64,000 bases of DNA from an uncultured Hungatella sp. (GCA_910585435.1 CAJUEJ010000008.1:47952-111951); one strand, 5' to 3'. Numbered from the stretch's first letter, positions 43,643 through 52,541 are shown. Translations and numbers: made by a program. The notes: generated by a model not told the origin, from the letters alone.

Positions 43643-44865
43643 CAAAGGGAAGAGGAAACAGGCAGGAACGAAAAGAGAGCCAGAGGGTGCGGCAGAAGCA
43701 GTTAAGAGAAGCCATCCGTCTGGAAATCAGCGGAATGCAGCAGGTTGAAGATGGACAGCTGCAGGAAATCATCAATACCCACATTCTGGAGGCGGCTGAG
43801 AAGGAGTATCTTCCATTAAAAGATCGTCTGACACTGAGAAACAATCTGTTTAATTCGTTCCGAAAATTAGATATCTTACAGCAGCTCATGGACAACCCCG
43901 GGATCACGGAGGTGATGATCAACGGAAAAGACCACATTTTCGTGGAGGAGCAGGGAAATATGCATGCCTGGGACTATGAGTTTGAATCAGAGGAACAGCT
44001 GGAGGATATGATCCAGCAGGTAGTCAGCCGGGTCAACAGGATTGTCAATGTGGCGTCCCCCATTGCAGATGCCAGGCTGGAGGACGGATCCCGCGTCCAT
44101 GTGGTGCTGCCTCCGGTTTCTTTAGACGGCCCTGTCATGACCATCCGCAAATTTCCCCAGACCATTACCATGGACATGCTTATAGAATTCGGAACCATCA
44201 GCCAGGAAGCAGCCTTATTTCTGGGAAAGCTGGTGAGGGCCGGGTACAATATTTTCATCAGCGGAGGGACCAATTCAGGGAAAACTACCTTTTTAAACGC
44301 ATTGTCCGGGTTTATCCCTCAGGATGAGAGGGTGATAACCATCGAAGATTCGGCGGAGCTTCAGATCCAGCATGTGAAAAACCTGGTCCGGCTGGAGACC
44401 AGGGCGCCGAATTCCCAGGGGGAAGGGGCTATCGGGATCGGAGATCTTATCCGGGCATCCCTGCGGATGAATCCAAACAGGATTATCGTGGGAGAAGTCA
44501 GGGGGAAAGAAGCATTGGAGCTGTTAAACAGCTACAATACCGGCCACGACGGCGGCATGTCCAGCGGCCACGGCAACAGTCCCAAGGATATGCTGGCCCG
44601 TCTGGAAACCATGGTTTTAATGGGAGCGGATCTGCCTCTTCCTGCGATCCGCAGCCAGATTGCTTCTGCCTTGGATATTCTGATTCATGTGGGAAGAAAA
44701 AGAGATAAAAGCAGAAAGGTATTTCAGATTGAGGAGGTGGACAGCTATGAGGACGGGCAGATCCGGCTTCACACACTGTATAAGCTGGAGGAAGGCGGAC
44801 TCAGAAAAACAGGAGAGCTTAAAAACAGGCAGAAGCTCCAGGCAGCAGGGGAGGACGAAGGATAA
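43633..44865 (+). CDS. tadA: Tad secretion ATPase TadA/CpaF
   Basis: The cytoplasmic hexameric ATPase that powers pilus assembly (type II/IV secretion superfamily). 410 residues: N-terminal helical domain, then the ATPase core with Walker A GGTNSGKTTFLNAL near residues 211-224, RLETRAPNSQGEGAI, and the Walker B/His-box segment RIIVGEVRGKEALELL followed by NTGHDGG. ATG 43633 follows GAAAGGAGCGCC. Confidence 0.96.
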   Translation: MEITKGRGNRQERKESQRVRQKQLREAIRLEISGMQQVEDGQLQEIINTHILEAAEKEYLPLKDRLTLRNNLFNSFRKLDILQQLMDNPGITEVMINGKDHIFVEEQGNMHAWDYEFESEEQLEDMIQQVVSRVNRIVNVASPIADARLEDGSRVHVVLPPVSLDGPVMTIRKFPQTITMDMLIEFGTISQEAALFLGKLVRAGYNIFISGGTNSGKTTFLNALSGFIPQDERVITIEDSAELQIQHVKNLVRLETRAPNSQGEGAIGIGDLIRASLRMNPNRIIVGEVRGKEALELLNSYNTGHDGGMSSGHGNSPKDMLARLETMVLMGADLPLPAIRSQIASALDILIHVGRKRDKSRKVFQIEEVDSYEDGQIRLHTLYKLEEGGLRKTGELKNRQKLQAAGEDEG

Positions 44866-45613
44866 CGGCCTGATCTGCTATGACAGGTATCATCTAAACG
44901 GCAGGCAGTGGGTTCTCTGTGCAGGAGCAGGCCTGGCCCTGGCAGGAGTTATCTCCTATACCTGTTACCGCAGTCTGGCAGCGTTCTTCCTGCTGCTGAT
45001 ACCTGCGGCACTGTGTCCCAGGTATTTTCGCCGCTACTGGAAACAGAAACGGATTCTGGAACTGGAGATACAGTTTAAAGAGGCCATACAGATTTTGTCC
45101 GCGTCTTTAAGCGCCGGCTATTCCGCAGAGAATGCGGTTGTCTCCTGCCTGAAGGAGCTGGAGCTTATGTATGGCCCTGGCGGCCTCATAACTGTGGAGA
45201 TTGCCTACATGGTCCGGCAGATGGAGATGAACCGTCCCATCGAAACGCTGATGAGCGAATTTGCCGCCCGCAGCGGCCTGGAAGAGGTGGAGAATTTTGC
45301 GCGGATCTTTGCCATTGCCAAGCGCAGCGGAGGCCGTCTGGTTCCGATTATCAGCCACACGGTACAGGTCATGAATGACCGCTTTCAGGTAAAAGAGGAG
45401 CTGCGGACCCTGACTGCCTCCAGGAAATTTGAACAGAAAATCATGAGTCTTATGCCATTTCTCATTATTCTCTATATCGACGGCACTTCGCCGGGATTTT
45501 TCACGGTCATGTATACCACCTGGATGGGGAGATGTATTATGAGCGGATGTCTGGGAGTGTATGCCTTGTCCTGCTACCTGGCAGGAAGGATTCTGGATAT
45601 TTCTGTGGGATAA
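44687..45613 (+). CDS. tadB: Tad platform protein TadB (start uncertain)
   Basis: An inner-membrane T2SSF-domain protein paired with TadC. The conserved part starts near 44870 (YDRYHLNGRQWVLC), followed by two helices (residues from WVLCAGAGLALAGVISYT and SLAAFFLLLIPAALC) and the T2SSF domain (LSASLSAGYSAENAV, GGRLVPIISHTVQVM) with C-terminal helices. No ATG, GTG or TTG lies in frame between the end of tadA and that point; the in-frame ATGs are at 44687 and about 44744, well inside tadA. A CTG at 44870, eight bases after AAGGA, is another possibility. Coordinates use the longest frame; the first 60 residues are doubtful. Confidence 0.88.
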   Translation: MWEEKEIKAERYFRLRRWTAMRTGRSGFTHCISWRKADSEKQESLKTGRSSRQQGRTKDNGLICYDRYHLNGRQWVLCAGAGLALAGVISYTCYRSLAAFFLLLIPAALCPRYFRRYWKQKRILELEIQFKEAIQILSASLSAGYSAENAVVSCLKELELMYGPGGLITVEIAYMVRQMEMNRPIETLMSEFAARSGLEEVENFARIFAIAKRSGGRLVPIISHTVQVMNDRFQVKEELRTLTASRKFEQKIMSLMPFLIILYIDGTSPGFFTVMYTTWMGRCIMSGCLGVYALSCYLAGRILDISVG

Positions 45614-45677
45614 CAGACACGAAGGCAAAGGAATTTGGCAATCGTTCCGTGATTTGCACCTATCTTTGCGGCTGATT

Positions 45678-45718
45678 TTCTGCCAGAAGTAAAGAGTTTT
45701 CAAGAGTACCTGGCAGAA
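45678..45718 (+). promoter_or_regulatory. Inverted repeat just before the tadC ribosome-binding site
   Basis: TTCTGCCAG and CTGGCAGAA form a perfect 9-bp stem with a 23-base loop, ending two bases before GAGGGGAGG. It could modulate access to the tadC ribosome-binding site or protect the transcript between tadB and tadC. Confidence 0.5.
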
Positions 45719-45761
45719 GAGGGGAGGTGAGGAAATCAAAAAAACGAATCTGTACAGGATT

Positions 45762-46976
45762 TTGAAGAGATGGAAGATGCAGCTTTTATGTGTGGCAACA
45801 GGCCTTGTGATGTATGGCCTGGCAGCTGCAGTCGGGAAAGCAGATGAAGGCCTGGCCGGCGGATATCTGGAAAGAGGGGATTACGGCAGTGACCCTGTAG
45901 TCTATGATTTTGTGGTGGAAGGGCTTGCCGATAAGCCTCTGGACTGCCAGGCTGTCATCCACCCGGTTCAGTATGGCAAGGAAGAAGCAGAGGCGGTGCT
46001 GGATCAGATTATCAGCCAGCTTCCGGACAGGATAAAAGGGATGAATCCATCTCTGGCAGAGGTGAGGACAGACCTGGAGCTGCCATCCGGCTTTTCGGAG
46101 TATGGAGTAAGTATACGGTGGGAGAGCCAGAACCCGGACATTCTGGATTCATTTGGAAGAATCCGGATTGAGGAATGTCCCCAGGAGGGAAAGGAGGTGA
46201 TACTGAAAGCAAGGCTTACTCATGGAATGTATGAAAAGGAAGTGCCTCTTACCCTGCAGGTTTATCCTGAACGCCGCACCCAGGAGGAAATGCTGTCGGA
46301 TGTCCTCCAGAGACAGATTCAGGAGGCGGATTCTATAGACAGAACCCAAAAAAAGGTAAAGCTTCCCAGGGAATACGAAGGGAAAAATCTGATATACAGA
46401 CAAAAACAGGACAAAAGCAGCCACATGTTTTTAATATTAGGCCCTCTGGCAGCATTTTTGCTTTATGCCAGGGAGAAGAAGGAAGAGGAGGAGAAAAATA
46501 AGAAAAGAGATCAAAAGCTTCTGCTGGACTATGCAGATGTGGTGTATCAGCTGATGGTATTTATCGGCGCCGGTTTGACCGTAGGGCAGGCATGGGAAAG
46601 GATTGTTCTAAGCTATAAAACCAGAAAAAAAGAGAACCGGTGCCAGGAACGGCCGGTCTATGAGGAGATGGCAGCAGCCCTGGGCCAGATGCAGTGCGGG
46701 CAGCCGGAAGGAAAGGCCATCCTGGATTTTGGGAAGAGGTGTAAGCTTCAGCCCTATCTGAAACTGACCACTCTTTTAGAGCAAAACCGGCGTACTGGAA
46801 CAAAAAATCTGCAGCAGGTCCTGGAACAGGAGATGATTGCTGCCTGGGAGCAGCAGAAGAATGTGGCGCGGCGTATGGGAGAGGAGGCAGGAACAAAATT
46901 ATTATTACCGCTGTTTTTGATGCTTTTTGTAGTCATGGTTCTGGTGATGGTGCCGGCGATGATGGCTATGGGGTGA
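45762..46976 (+). CDS. tadC: Tad platform protein TadC with N-terminal Ig-like ectodomain
   Basis: A 404-residue protein. Residues 1-25 form a signal/anchor helix (MQLLCVATGLVMYGLAAAV); residues 30-215 are external and include an Ig-like stretch typical of atrophied bacterial Ig domains (VSIRWESQNPDILDSFGRI, then GKEVILKARLTHGMYEKEVP). A helix at about 225-240 leads to a charged KEEEEK linker and the T2SSF domain (LMVFIGAGLTVGQAWERIV), ending in a C-terminal helix. Ordinary TadC proteins lack the ectodomain. The TTG at 45762 has a poor ribosome-binding site; the ideal GGAGGTGA at 45724-45731 is seven bases before an in-frame ATC at 45735 that would begin IKKTNLYRILKRWK. Confidence 0.85.
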   Translation: MKRWKMQLLCVATGLVMYGLAAAVGKADEGLAGGYLERGDYGSDPVVYDFVVEGLADKPLDCQAVIHPVQYGKEEAEAVLDQIISQLPDRIKGMNPSLAEVRTDLELPSGFSEYGVSIRWESQNPDILDSFGRIRIEECPQEGKEVILKARLTHGMYEKEVPLTLQVYPERRTQEEMLSDVLQRQIQEADSIDRTQKKVKLPREYEGKNLIYRQKQDKSSHMFLILGPLAAFLLYAREKKEEEEKNKKRDQKLLLDYADVVYQLMVFIGAGLTVGQAWERIVLSYKTRKKENRCQERPVYEEMAAALGQMQCGQPEGKAILDFGKRCKLQPYLKLTTLLEQNRRTGTKNLQQVLEQEMIAAWEQQKNVARRMGEEAGTKLLLPLFLMLFVVMVLVMVPAMMAMG

Positions 46977-47126
46977 TGAGACAGCAGAACAGGCGGAGGG
47001 TGGACGAAAAAATTATGGCAGGACGGCGGGAAAAGATAAGGTAAAGGTTAAGGCAGCAGATGAGGCAGTGGCTTAGGAGGCGGTGGGGGCAGGAGGAGGA
47101 AATAAGAGAAAATGAGGAGAATACAT

Positions 47127-47309
47127 ATGAACAAAATATATAAGGAATGGATTGCATTTTGCAAAAATGAGGATGGGCTGGGAGTCATCGAAGTGGTTCT
47201 GATACTGGTGGTGATTATCGGCCTGGTGATTATCTTTAAAAAACAGATCACAACATTGCTGGAATCTATTTTTAAGGAGATAGAAAAACAGTCTAAAGAG
47301 GTATATTAA
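47127..47309 (+). CDS. Flp1-like type IVb pilin
   Basis: A 60-residue probable major pilin. Short basic leader, then DGLGVIEVVLILVVIIGLVIIF with the conserved Glu five residues after the probable cleavage Gly, and a short charged tail (KEIEKQSKEVY). This is the Flp1_like pattern common in Clostridia. ATG 47127 follows TGAGGAGAATACAT; an upstream ATG at 47112 has a worse site. Confidence 0.85.
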   Translation: MNKIYKEWIAFCKNEDGLGVIEVVLILVVIIGLVIIFKKQITTLLESIFKEIEKQSKEVY

Positions 47310-49208
47310 GTGAAAAAACAAGGGGAGATTACCGTGTTTTTAAGCCTTAGCCTTCTGTGTGTGTTTGCCCTGCTCTGTGTTATGGCAGAAGGTGCCAGGA
47401 CGGCTGGATCCAGGTTTTATTTTCAGGTGGCTGTCAACGGCTCATTAGATACACTGTTCAGCCAATACCACAGAGAGCTGTGGAAAAAATACAGGATTCT
47501 GGGCCTGCAGTACGAATCGGAATTAGACTTGATGGAGCGCCTGGAAGCCTATGTGGAAAAATATCTGTCCACAGAAAACTGGTATCCCATACAGCTGGAA
47601 TACGTAGATACAAAAAACTGTATAAGCCTGACGGATCAGGGCGGCGATTTTTTTGCCCGGGAAGTGCTGGACTATATGAAATATGGAATCTGGGATCAGC
47701 TGGAAGTGGCACCGGAGAAAGGGGAACAGTTCTGGAAGGATATAAAAGAGGCATCTGCGGCAGGCAGCATGACCCAGGCCTATGACGGACAGGAGAAGGA
47801 AGTTAAGCGGCTGGAAGAGGCCGCAGAACAGATTCTTGACTGTGTAAACAAACAGGAAACCTATGGAGCAACGATCCGCCGGGCCTTGTCAGAGGATGAT
47901 ACAGGAAAGTTCTACAAAGGAGCAAAAAGCTTTAAAAAGGAAGCTGGCAAGATGGACAGCCTTCTGAAAAAATATGAAAAAAGGGCCGGTCAGCTAAAAG
48001 AGGCGGTCTCCAGGTCACAAAAGCAGATGACAGACCTGGAGGGAGCGTTTCAAGAAGACAGAAAGCAGAGGTTTGAAGAACAGATGAACCCCTATGCCGC
48101 CTATGTGGAGGAAGATGGCAGGCGCTATCAGGAGCTTTTGGAGCAGCAGAAGATAAGCCAGGAAAATCTGGATATCCTGGAAGAAACAGAAGCGCTGGTA
48201 GAACAGCTGGAGGCGGAAAGTGAATACCTGGAGGAGGACGAGGAGTTTTCTCTGGAACCGGCAGCCCGCCACTGGGAAAGCTTCCAAAGTACAAAGCTGA
48301 AACTGGATATAGGAAAAGGCGACAAGGAGAAGCGAGGGTTTTTAGAGCAGATCCGCAGGATGGCAGAGGGAGGGCTTTTGCAGATGGTACTCCCAGATGG
48401 AATGGAAGTATCCAGAGGGAGCCTAAAGGCAGAGAAGCTTCCCTCATATCTCTCAAAACAGCCGGGGGAAGAGAAAAGGAATCTGTTTGAACAGGTTCTG
48501 ATAAATGAATACTGCACAGAATATTTTCTTCACGCGTTAAGTGAGGAAAAAAGAGAAGTGCAGTATGAGCTTGAGTATCTTCTTCACGGAAATACCACTG
48601 ACCGGGAAAATCTGGAGCAGACCATAACACAGCTTTTCCTTGTGAGGCAGGGGCTGAACATGATCTATCTGCTGTCAGACTCAGGAAAGAGAGAGGAGGC
48701 CAGAGCCCTGGCAGCAGTGATCACCGGAATTACAGGCCTGGCGCCTCTTGTGGAAATTACTGCCTGCTTTATTCTGGTTATATGGGCCATGGGAGAAGCC
48801 GTGATGGATATCTGTGAGCTTTTATCCGGAGGCAGGGTTCCCCTGTGGAAGGGGCAGAAGGACTGGAATCTGAGCCTTGACGGCCTGCTGGCAATGGGAA
48901 AGGAAAAAAGCTGCCCTGTAAGCCCGGGGACAAACCAGGAAGGCAGGGGATTTACGTATGACACGTATTTAAAGCTGCTGCTTTTAGCTGAAGACGACGG
49001 AGAGAAGCATATGCGTATGCTGGATATGATTCAGGCAAACATTCAGCGGGAAGAACCGGGATTCAATCTGAACTATTGTGCATACGGGCTGCATATACAG
49101 GGAAAAGCCAGGGGAAAGCATGTATTTTTTGCAATTCCCATTGTGGAAAGCTTTATCCGGGGAGAAATGGGATACCCGCTGGAGGCTGCGGCGGAAAAGG
49201 CATATTAA
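47310..49208 (+). CDS. DUF5702 Tad-associated membrane protein
   Basis: A 632-residue protein starting at GTG right after the pilin stop. The N-terminus (GEITVFLSLSLLCVFALLCVMAEGART) resembles a TadE/TadG pseudopilin helix. A long external region follows with coiled-coil stretches (KQMTDLEGAFQEDRKQRFEE, ENLDILEETEALVEQLEAE), and another helix pair near residues 465-500 (ALAAVITGITGLAPLVEITACF). DUF5702 proteins occur in Firmicute Tad loci; function unknown, likely a pilus or assembly component on the outer face of the membrane. Confidence 0.82.
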   Translation: MKKQGEITVFLSLSLLCVFALLCVMAEGARTAGSRFYFQVAVNGSLDTLFSQYHRELWKKYRILGLQYESELDLMERLEAYVEKYLSTENWYPIQLEYVDTKNCISLTDQGGDFFAREVLDYMKYGIWDQLEVAPEKGEQFWKDIKEASAAGSMTQAYDGQEKEVKRLEEAAEQILDCVNKQETYGATIRRALSEDDTGKFYKGAKSFKKEAGKMDSLLKKYEKRAGQLKEAVSRSQKQMTDLEGAFQEDRKQRFEEQMNPYAAYVEEDGRRYQELLEQQKISQENLDILEETEALVEQLEAESEYLEEDEEFSLEPAARHWESFQSTKLKLDIGKGDKEKRGFLEQIRRMAEGGLLQMVLPDGMEVSRGSLKAEKLPSYLSKQPGEEKRNLFEQVLINEYCTEYFLHALSEEKREVQYELEYLLHGNTTDRENLEQTITQLFLVRQGLNMIYLLSDSGKREEARALAAVITGITGLAPLVEITACFILVIWAMGEAVMDICELLSGGRVPLWKGQKDWNLSLDGLLAMGKEKSCPVSPGTNQEGRGFTYDTYLKLLLLAEDDGEKHMRMLDMIQANIQREEPGFNLNYCAYGLHIQGKARGKHVFFAIPIVESFIRGEMGYPLEAAAEKAY

Positions 49209-49276
49209 AAGAAGGCAATGGGCGTTGATACCAAACAATGTGGGTCGATATCAATTATGTAAGGAGGTGGAAAAGG

Positions 49277-50215
49277 ATGCCCTTTTTCTGTGGAATGGGA
49301 AATACTTGTGATTTTTTCCTGAAAGTCATATTGCAAATCTTCATGAAATGTCAAAGATCGGATAAACCAAATAAAAAGCAAAAAAATGTAACTCTCCAAG
49401 TGCGAATCTCCCGAATAAGACAACCTGGAAGCAGAAAAAGGGTATCCTTTTCTGCCTCCGCAAGCATGACTGTTGAGGCGGCGCTGGCCTTGCCGCTGTT
49501 TCTGTTTGCCGGCGTTCTGCTGCTGATGCCGTTTCGTATATTAGACATTGAGCGGCAGGTTCAGTCTCATGTGGAGGCAGTGGGGGAGGATATCAGCCAG
49601 ACAGCCTATTTTTCCATGGAGAATTTAACGGGAAAAGAGATTCTGACTGCAGCAGCGGCATATGGATACGCGGAAGCAGCTGTCAGGATAAAACTGAAGG
49701 ATCTTCCGGTGGAGAATATTTCCCTGGCCTCATCCCAGCTTCTGGATGACGGAGAGACTGTAAATCTGGTAGTAAATTATGAGTTGAAGCTGCCTTTTTC
49801 CGTGTTCGGCCTGAAAAATGTGAAGAGAACAAACGGCTGTTACCGCCGGGGGTGGATCGGAAAGGAGGGAAGCAGCAAAGCCGGATCCGGAACAGAGGGA
49901 GAGGATGAGAGTACAGTTTATGTTGGGAAAAGCAGCAGCAGATACCATGAGAGCAGAACCTGTCATTACCTATACAATGACTTGAAATCCGTATCCTTGG
50001 CAGAAATCGGAGACTGCCGGAACCAAGGGGGCGGCAGGTATACGCCATGCAGCAGATGCGGCGGACAGGCAGGAGGTGTGGTTTATATCATGCCCTCAGG
50101 AAGACACTATCATGGAAGCAGTTCCTGCACAGCGATTCAGGCGTATGTAACTGCGGTTCCTAAATCCCAGGTGTCCCATTTAGGCCCATGTTCTTACTGC
50201 TCAGGCGGCGGATAA
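49277..50215 (+). CDS. TadE-like pseudopilin with two Cys/His modules
   Basis: A 312-residue protein. ATG 49277 follows TAAGGAGGTGGAAAAGG. After a basic N-terminal stretch of about 70 residues comes a pilin-type helix (SMTVEAALALPLFLFAGVLLL), then an external domain. The C-terminus contains two tandem copies of a module: VYVGKSSSRYHESRTC...PCSRC and VYIMPSGRHYHGSSSC...PCSYC. Each has His-x4-Cys and a C-terminal PCxxC, a likely Zn-binding site seen at the ends of various secreted proteins. The 70-residue N-terminal stretch before the helix is longer than in normal prepilins. This decoration of a TadE protein is unusual. Confidence 0.82.
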   Translation: MPFFCGMGNTCDFFLKVILQIFMKCQRSDKPNKKQKNVTLQVRISRIRQPGSRKRVSFSASASMTVEAALALPLFLFAGVLLLMPFRILDIERQVQSHVEAVGEDISQTAYFSMENLTGKEILTAAAAYGYAEAAVRIKLKDLPVENISLASSQLLDDGETVNLVVNYELKLPFSVFGLKNVKRTNGCYRRGWIGKEGSSKAGSGTEGEDESTVYVGKSSSRYHESRTCHYLYNDLKSVSLAEIGDCRNQGGGRYTPCSRCGGQAGGVVYIMPSGRHYHGSSSCTAIQAYVTAVPKSQVSHLGPCSYCSGGG

Positions 50216-50287
50216 GAGGACAAAGCTGTGATACGGAGGTTATCTGAGCAAACCTTCATGGGCCCGTAGTAAAGGAGAAAAAGAAAA

Positions 50288-50728
50288 GTGGAATATTTTG
50301 TAAAGGGCAGCTGGCTTCTCTGCCTGACGGTGGCAGCCCTGGAAGATTTAAAAACCAGGCAGGTATCTCTCATACTGCTTTTAGTGGGAAGCATTCCTGG
50401 TATATGGGCTCTGTGCATATGGGGCTTTCACCTGTCTGCACACCTGTGGGCAGCCTCTGTGGGAGTATTTATGCTGCTGCTTTCCAGGATTACAAAAGGG
50501 GCACTGGGAGAAGGGGACGGATATTTTTTTCTGTTCAGCGCCCTTTACTGGAATACAGAGCAGGTGTGCCTTTTATTTTTGGGGAGCCTGGGAATAGGGT
50601 GCATATGGGGAATGGGACTTTTTATGTATGAACGTTGGAACGGAAAATTTAACAGAGACAGAGCATCCATCCCGTTTCTGACCTGTGTCTGGCCTGTTGG
50701 TGTTTGGATGGTGATGCAGTGCTTTTAA
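50288..50728 (+). CDS. Prepilin peptidase, A24 family, second copy
   Basis: A 146-residue membrane aspartyl protease. The two catalytic aspartates are in ALEDLKTRQVS and the GxGD motif GEGDGYFF. Four or five predicted helices. GTG start behind AAAGGAGAAAAAGAAAA. It is distinct from the first peptidase of the operon and may be dedicated to the pseudopilins. Confidence 0.85.
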   Translation: MEYFVKGSWLLCLTVAALEDLKTRQVSLILLLVGSIPGIWALCIWGFHLSAHLWAASVGVFMLLLSRITKGALGEGDGYFFLFSALYWNTEQVCLLFLGSLGIGCIWGMGLFMYERWNGKFNRDRASIPFLTCVWPVGVWMVMQCF

Positions 50729-50735
50729 AGCAGTC

Positions 50736-51140
50736 ATGATTTTATACAGGAAGGAGAAGACGGAGACGAAAAAGGTTTTTTGGAAAAGAAGATTTTCTGC
50801 CAGCTATACAGTTGAAGCTACATATGTCCTGGCGATTACCCTGCTGGCATTGTCAGTCCTGATCCGCAGCGGATATACAAAATATAAAGAAGAAACCGGT
50901 ATTATGAGACTTCACCATATGGTGGAACAGGTTCGGGGACAGGAGCAAAAGGAAGACAGAAGTCTGAGCATAGGAGGCTGGAGGGCAGAAGTGACATCTG
51001 ATGCGGATCAGACAGAAGGAAGCCTTGCAGGGCAGGGGTGGAGAAAGCATATTGAGGTTAAGAATCATGAACCGGAAAATATGATGCGCCTGACGACGAT
51101 TTTCCAGGCAGACCTGCATGCGCCTGGTGCCAGCCAATGA
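50736..51140 (+). CDS. Small TadE/pilin-like pseudopilin
   Basis: A 134-residue protein: basic N-terminus, pilin-like helix (SASYTVEATYVLAITLLALSVLIRSGY) with the Glu typical of prepilins, and a short charged external domain. The ATG lacks a strong ribosome-binding site and lies seven bases after the peptidase stop. The motif ASxTVEA is shared with the TadE-like protein encoded two genes before, pointing to common processing. Confidence 0.78.
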   Translation: MILYRKEKTETKKVFWKRRFSASYTVEATYVLAITLLALSVLIRSGYTKYKEETGIMRLHHMVEQVRGQEQKEDRSLSIGGWRAEVTSDADQTEGSLAGQGWRKHIEVKNHEPENMMRLTTIFQADLHAPGASQ

Positions 51141-51159
51141 TGAAGGAATGGAGATATTT

Positions 51160-52506
51160 ATGGAAAAAACAAGTTTAAAAGTCAGCTATCATCGGGAAAT
51201 GAAGAAGAATTATCTGATGATTGAGGCGGAAGAGCTGAAGGATCAGAGGTTTGAGGCAAGAATGCTGGTGGGGAATACGATTGACGGCCTGCTAAAATTC
51301 CGGATTCGAAGAATGGACAACAGCTGCCAGTTCTGCTATGAGATTACGTCAAAGCAGCCCTTAAAGCGCCTTTTAGAGACCAGGACCGTAGGAGAGAGAC
51401 AGTTAAAGACACTGCTGCTTGGGATTGCCCGGACTTTGACCCGGATGGAAGAGTATCTTTTAAGCGAAGAGCAGATTATTCTGGATTCAGATTTTGTCTA
51501 TGTAGATCCAGAGGACTTTTCGCCGGAACTATGCCTCATGCCCGGGAAAAAAGGGGATTTCCCCCGGGAATTCAGCGATCTGCTCCAGGAGCTTTTAGAC
51601 AAGGTAGATCATCAGGATAAGGATGCCGTGATTCTGATCTATGGATTATACAGGGAAAGTCTGAAAGAAAACTATGGACTGGATGATCTGCTGCAATGGC
51701 TGACAAAAGAGAAATATCCAGATATGGACAATGACGGCAAAGGGGAAGAATCGGAGATAATAAAAGAAAATATACAATCTTCAGAAATTTACAGGGAAGA
51801 GGATCAGGAAAGAGAGAACAGAGCCCAGATACGTATTTACAGGCAGGACGTCAAATTTCCATATAAGCAAGTGCTTTTATGCGCAATGCTCGTGCCTGGT
51901 ATATGTGCTGCTATATGGCTTATGAAAGGCCCCGCAGCTGTTTACCGGCTGATAACAAAAGGGATTTTGCTTGTGGCCGGCAGTATTTTTATCTCAGCCG
52001 GAGGTGTTCTGTATTTTGTATGGAGGTGGAGACATACGGCTATACATGATACAGAAACAGAAGACCGGGTTCCTGCAGATGCAGGATCTTCCGGTGAAAA
52101 TCTTAATAATTCCTGGCAGATGGTATTCTCTGAAGATGAGCAGGAGGTGGTGGTTCAGCCAGAAGAAGATGATGAAGACTCGCACACCGTATTGTTGTGG
52201 AGTAAAGGACAAGATGCCATGCGCAGACTTGTCAGTGAAGACGGAAAGTCAGAATCCATTTCCATAACATATTTTCCATTTCTTATAGGAAAGCAGGAGA
52301 ATCTGACAGATTATACCCTTGATAAAGATACGGTCAGCCGTATTCACGTGAAAATCGATCAGAAAGACGAGAACTATTTTTTGACAGATTTAAACTCTAC
52401 CAATGGAACCGCAGTAAACGGAAGGAAGCTGGAAAATAACGAAACTGTAAATTTAAAAGTTGGGGATCAGGTAGTGATTGCGGATCTGTATTTCCTATTT
52501 CAATAA
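51160..52506 (+). CDS. DUF6382-FHA domain membrane protein
   Basis: About 448 residues. The N-terminal 200 residues match DUF6382 (LKVSYHREMKKNYLMIEAEE). Two adjacent hydrophobic helices follow (VLLCAMLVPGICAAIWLM and ILLVAGSIFISAGGVLYFVW). The last 95 residues are an FHA phosphothreonine-binding domain (FLIGKQENLTDYTLDKDTVSR, IHVKIDQKD, NSTNGTAVNG). The combination is common at the end of Firmicute Tad loci and suggests control by Ser/Thr phosphorylation, but no kinase gene is near. ATG 51160 (GGAG six bases upstream) is preferred over ATGs at 51118 and 51148. Confidence 0.85.
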   Translation: MEKTSLKVSYHREMKKNYLMIEAEELKDQRFEARMLVGNTIDGLLKFRIRRMDNSCQFCYEITSKQPLKRLLETRTVGERQLKTLLLGIARTLTRMEEYLLSEEQIILDSDFVYVDPEDFSPELCLMPGKKGDFPREFSDLLQELLDKVDHQDKDAVILIYGLYRESLKENYGLDDLLQWLTKEKYPDMDNDGKGEESEIIKENIQSSEIYREEDQERENRAQIRIYRQDVKFPYKQVLLCAMLVPGICAAIWLMKGPAAVYRLITKGILLVAGSIFISAGGVLYFVWRWRHTAIHDTETEDRVPADAGSSGENLNNSWQMVFSEDEQEVVVQPEEDDEDSHTVLLWSKGQDAMRRLVSEDGKSESISITYFPFLIGKQENLTDYTLDKDTVSRIHVKIDQKDENYFLTDLNSTNGTAVNGRKLENNETVNLKVGDQVVIADLYFLFQ

Positions 52507-52512
52507 AACATC

Positions 52513-52541
52513 TTAACAAATGAAAAAAGCTATGTTAGAAT
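52513..52541 (+). promoter_or_regulatory. Promoter of the rhomboid gene
   Basis: TTAACA, 17 bases, TAGAAT, about 28 bases before the start codon. Confidence 0.55.

Noticed and set aside
45738..45762. Programmed -1 frameshift at the run of seven A near the tadC start
   Set aside because: A GTG-started frame could slip into tadC there, but that GTG overlaps the ribosome-binding site itself. Initiation at ATC or TTG is simpler.
46976..47044. 22-codon frame overlapping the tadC stop
   Set aside because: Very short, highly Arg-rich and without independent evidence.
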